Notes under the pieces: model-generated
Told to the model about the DNA's origin: nothing
The model's input: only the letters and a program-made list of their open reading frames with translations
Databases searched by the model: none
Position numbers and translations under genes: made by a program
Shown: positions 62,650 to 64,000 of the stretch, piece by piece
Layout of the letters: every line of letters begins with the position of its first letter
Position numbering within the stretch: position 1 is the first letter of the stretch
Assembly: GCA_010356995.1 (NCBI GenBank)
Contig: ML996690.1
Span: 871,420 to 935,419 of the forward strand
Direction: 5' to 3'
Length of the DNA stretch: 64,000 nt
Source: Trichodelitschia bisporula
Taxonomy: Eukaryota > Ascomycota > Dothideomycetes > Phaeotrichales > Phaeotrichaceae

Positions 62650-64000
62650 CTCTGCCCCGCGCACCCCACCTCAGCCACCGCTTTTCTGCACCGCACGCTA
62701 CTCGCCTGGGCCTAATAGGATGAGGCCTATCTGACACGGCACGCCCTGGCTGCATTGCCATCCCGGCCAGTGCGCGAGCCAATAGCACCCGATCTCCATG
62801 CCCAGCCCCCGCATTTAGCGGCGGGTAGCGGATGTGGAGGGACGGATGCGGTACATTGCGTACCTGTCTATGCCCTTTGTGGACGGAGGGGTTCGGATGG
62901 GGAAAGTGACGGCACGATGAGCGGAGAAGATGAGCTACAGTGAGTACAGTCGGTTCGTTGTGATGCTGCCCTTCGGTGGGCGAGGCTGTGTCTCGGCTGA
63001 AGAAGCTAGGTTGCACAGCCTTGACTTGTTTAGACACTTTAACGGAGAGGAGGTTTCGCGGTGATGGCGCGCCTGAACCATCACCACAGTAACGGCTAAT
63101 AAAAGCGCGAGCATTGCGGACGAGGCGTTTCACCACCGAGGCGGTGCGGACGAGCTGAACGCGCGCGGCGCCGGCAGCCCACCTTACTCCACACCATGCT
63201 GTGTGAGCATAACATGAACGCAGTGTGATGAGCGCGATGGGCGTGAACATCACTCAAAGTCCGCATTTTGTAAAGCAAACCCATGCGGACGGGGTTGGTG
63301 GGTTTCCTATCCGGCCCGAGAGGGTTCGATCATCGCAGTGTGTGTCCGCTGCGCGTCACGTAGCCCGTCACGGTTTCAGGCACACCCACGTAATCCGATA
63401 CGAGCCTTGATCTCGGCCTGGGGCTTGGTGGGGTGGCCCCGGGCATGCGATGCCACGCTGGAAAAAAATAACGTTCGAACCGATCCCGCGACCGCTTTCT
63501 GCCCCACTTTGCTGCGATATTGAGGGCGTAGGTTATGAGCGTGCAGTTGACAGTGGCTAGCGGCATGCAATGATGCGCAAGCCTGGCTCGGCGTAAGAAT
63601 CAACAGCCAGCTCCTCTGGCTGGCTGGTTCGCAGGCTGGGGCCGTTATCGGTGGCGCTTGGGATGGTGGGGGGCAAATGAGTGAGCGACACCGGGGAATG
63701 AGGCAGGCTTGATGAACGGGGGTATATCAGCGAGGCAGGTCTGAGGTTGGTGATGCAGCGGGAGTCGTTGCGGGTGGGACGTGTCGGGGGTACGTTGATC
63801 CGCGGAACGGGCTCCGGACTTCGAGGGCCGGGCCGTGGTGTGTTCGCCCCGCTTCCCCTGCTTTTCCTGCCCCACTATGCTATCTCTTACCGCTTAAGTG
63901 ATGCTGTTTGGGCTGCTTATGCAGCACAGCATCTTTCAATTGATGTATTACTCTCACCGGTCTTCTGGTTTCGGCAGGCGTTCTGGGGGCCGGGAAAGCG

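Larger units (their letters stand above)
62483..64000. other. Right-end region upstream of the thioredoxin-like gene
   Basis: 1.5 kb. Apart from the TATA box and AGGGG cluster near 62581-62649, no gene, RNA or repeat is supported. Confidence 0.4.

Noticed and set aside
62603-63253. 216-codon minus-strand frame upstream of the thioredoxin-like gene
   Set aside because: Covers the TATA box and AGGGG cluster region and has no protein features.

Overview
This window looks like nuclear DNA of a filamentous ascomycete (Pezizomycotina). The genes carry short GT-AG introns of about 41-101 nt, often with a CTRAC-like branch site just before the acceptor. Several families are typical of this group: a DUF3433 membrane protein, an LCCL-domain membrane protein, an AA11 polysaccharide monooxygenase, and a dispersed single 5S rRNA gene. 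I cannot fix the class; short introns and gene content fit Dothideomycetes or relatives, but that is inference.

Layout. 1-332 is the 3' end of an AMP-binding (acyl-CoA synthetase-like) gene, convergent with an aromatic-type aminotransferase (459-2296, minus). A minisatellite-bearing gap leads to an LCCL membrane protein (3612-5560) and a Pmp3-like proteolipid (about 6059-6709), followed by a 5S rRNA gene (6928-7045). Two minus-strand genes follow: an unknown 941-aa protein and a mitochondrial pyruvate dehydrogenase kinase-type protein. Six plus-strand genes come next: USP7/Ubp15 deubiquitinase, p24 cargo receptor, an unknown 465-aa protein, glycogen synthase, two lineage-type unknown proteins that share a short motif, and a MAT2B-like reductase. 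The centre holds an AA11 LPMO and a 1310-aa DUF3433 protein (both minus), then a small membrane protein and acetoacetyl-CoA synthetase (both plus). A minus-strand block of three follows: a type II membrane protein with a DDD motif, an NADPH-dependent MDR reductase, and XRN1. XRN1 is divergent from a Hat2/RbAp48 WD40 gene. The right end has a disordered Ser/Pro-rich protein and a thioredoxin-fold protein without the CxxC active site.

The genes are mostly housekeeping and unrelated in pathway: carbon storage and flux (glycogen synthase, PDH kinase, acetoacetyl-CoA synthetase), protein turnover and secretion (USP7, p24), RNA decay (XRN1) and chromatin (Hat2). I see no secondary-metabolite cluster, no transposon and no virus-like element. 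I did not find a convincing new multi-gene system. The best leads are the adjacent unknown pair at 26397-30481, the Pmp3-like gene that seems to lack an ATG, the CxxC-less thioredoxin, and the odd 5' splice of the PDH kinase gene. For most multi-exon genes the exon lengths summed to a whole number of codons, which supports the splice models; the PDH kinase 5' exon is the exception.
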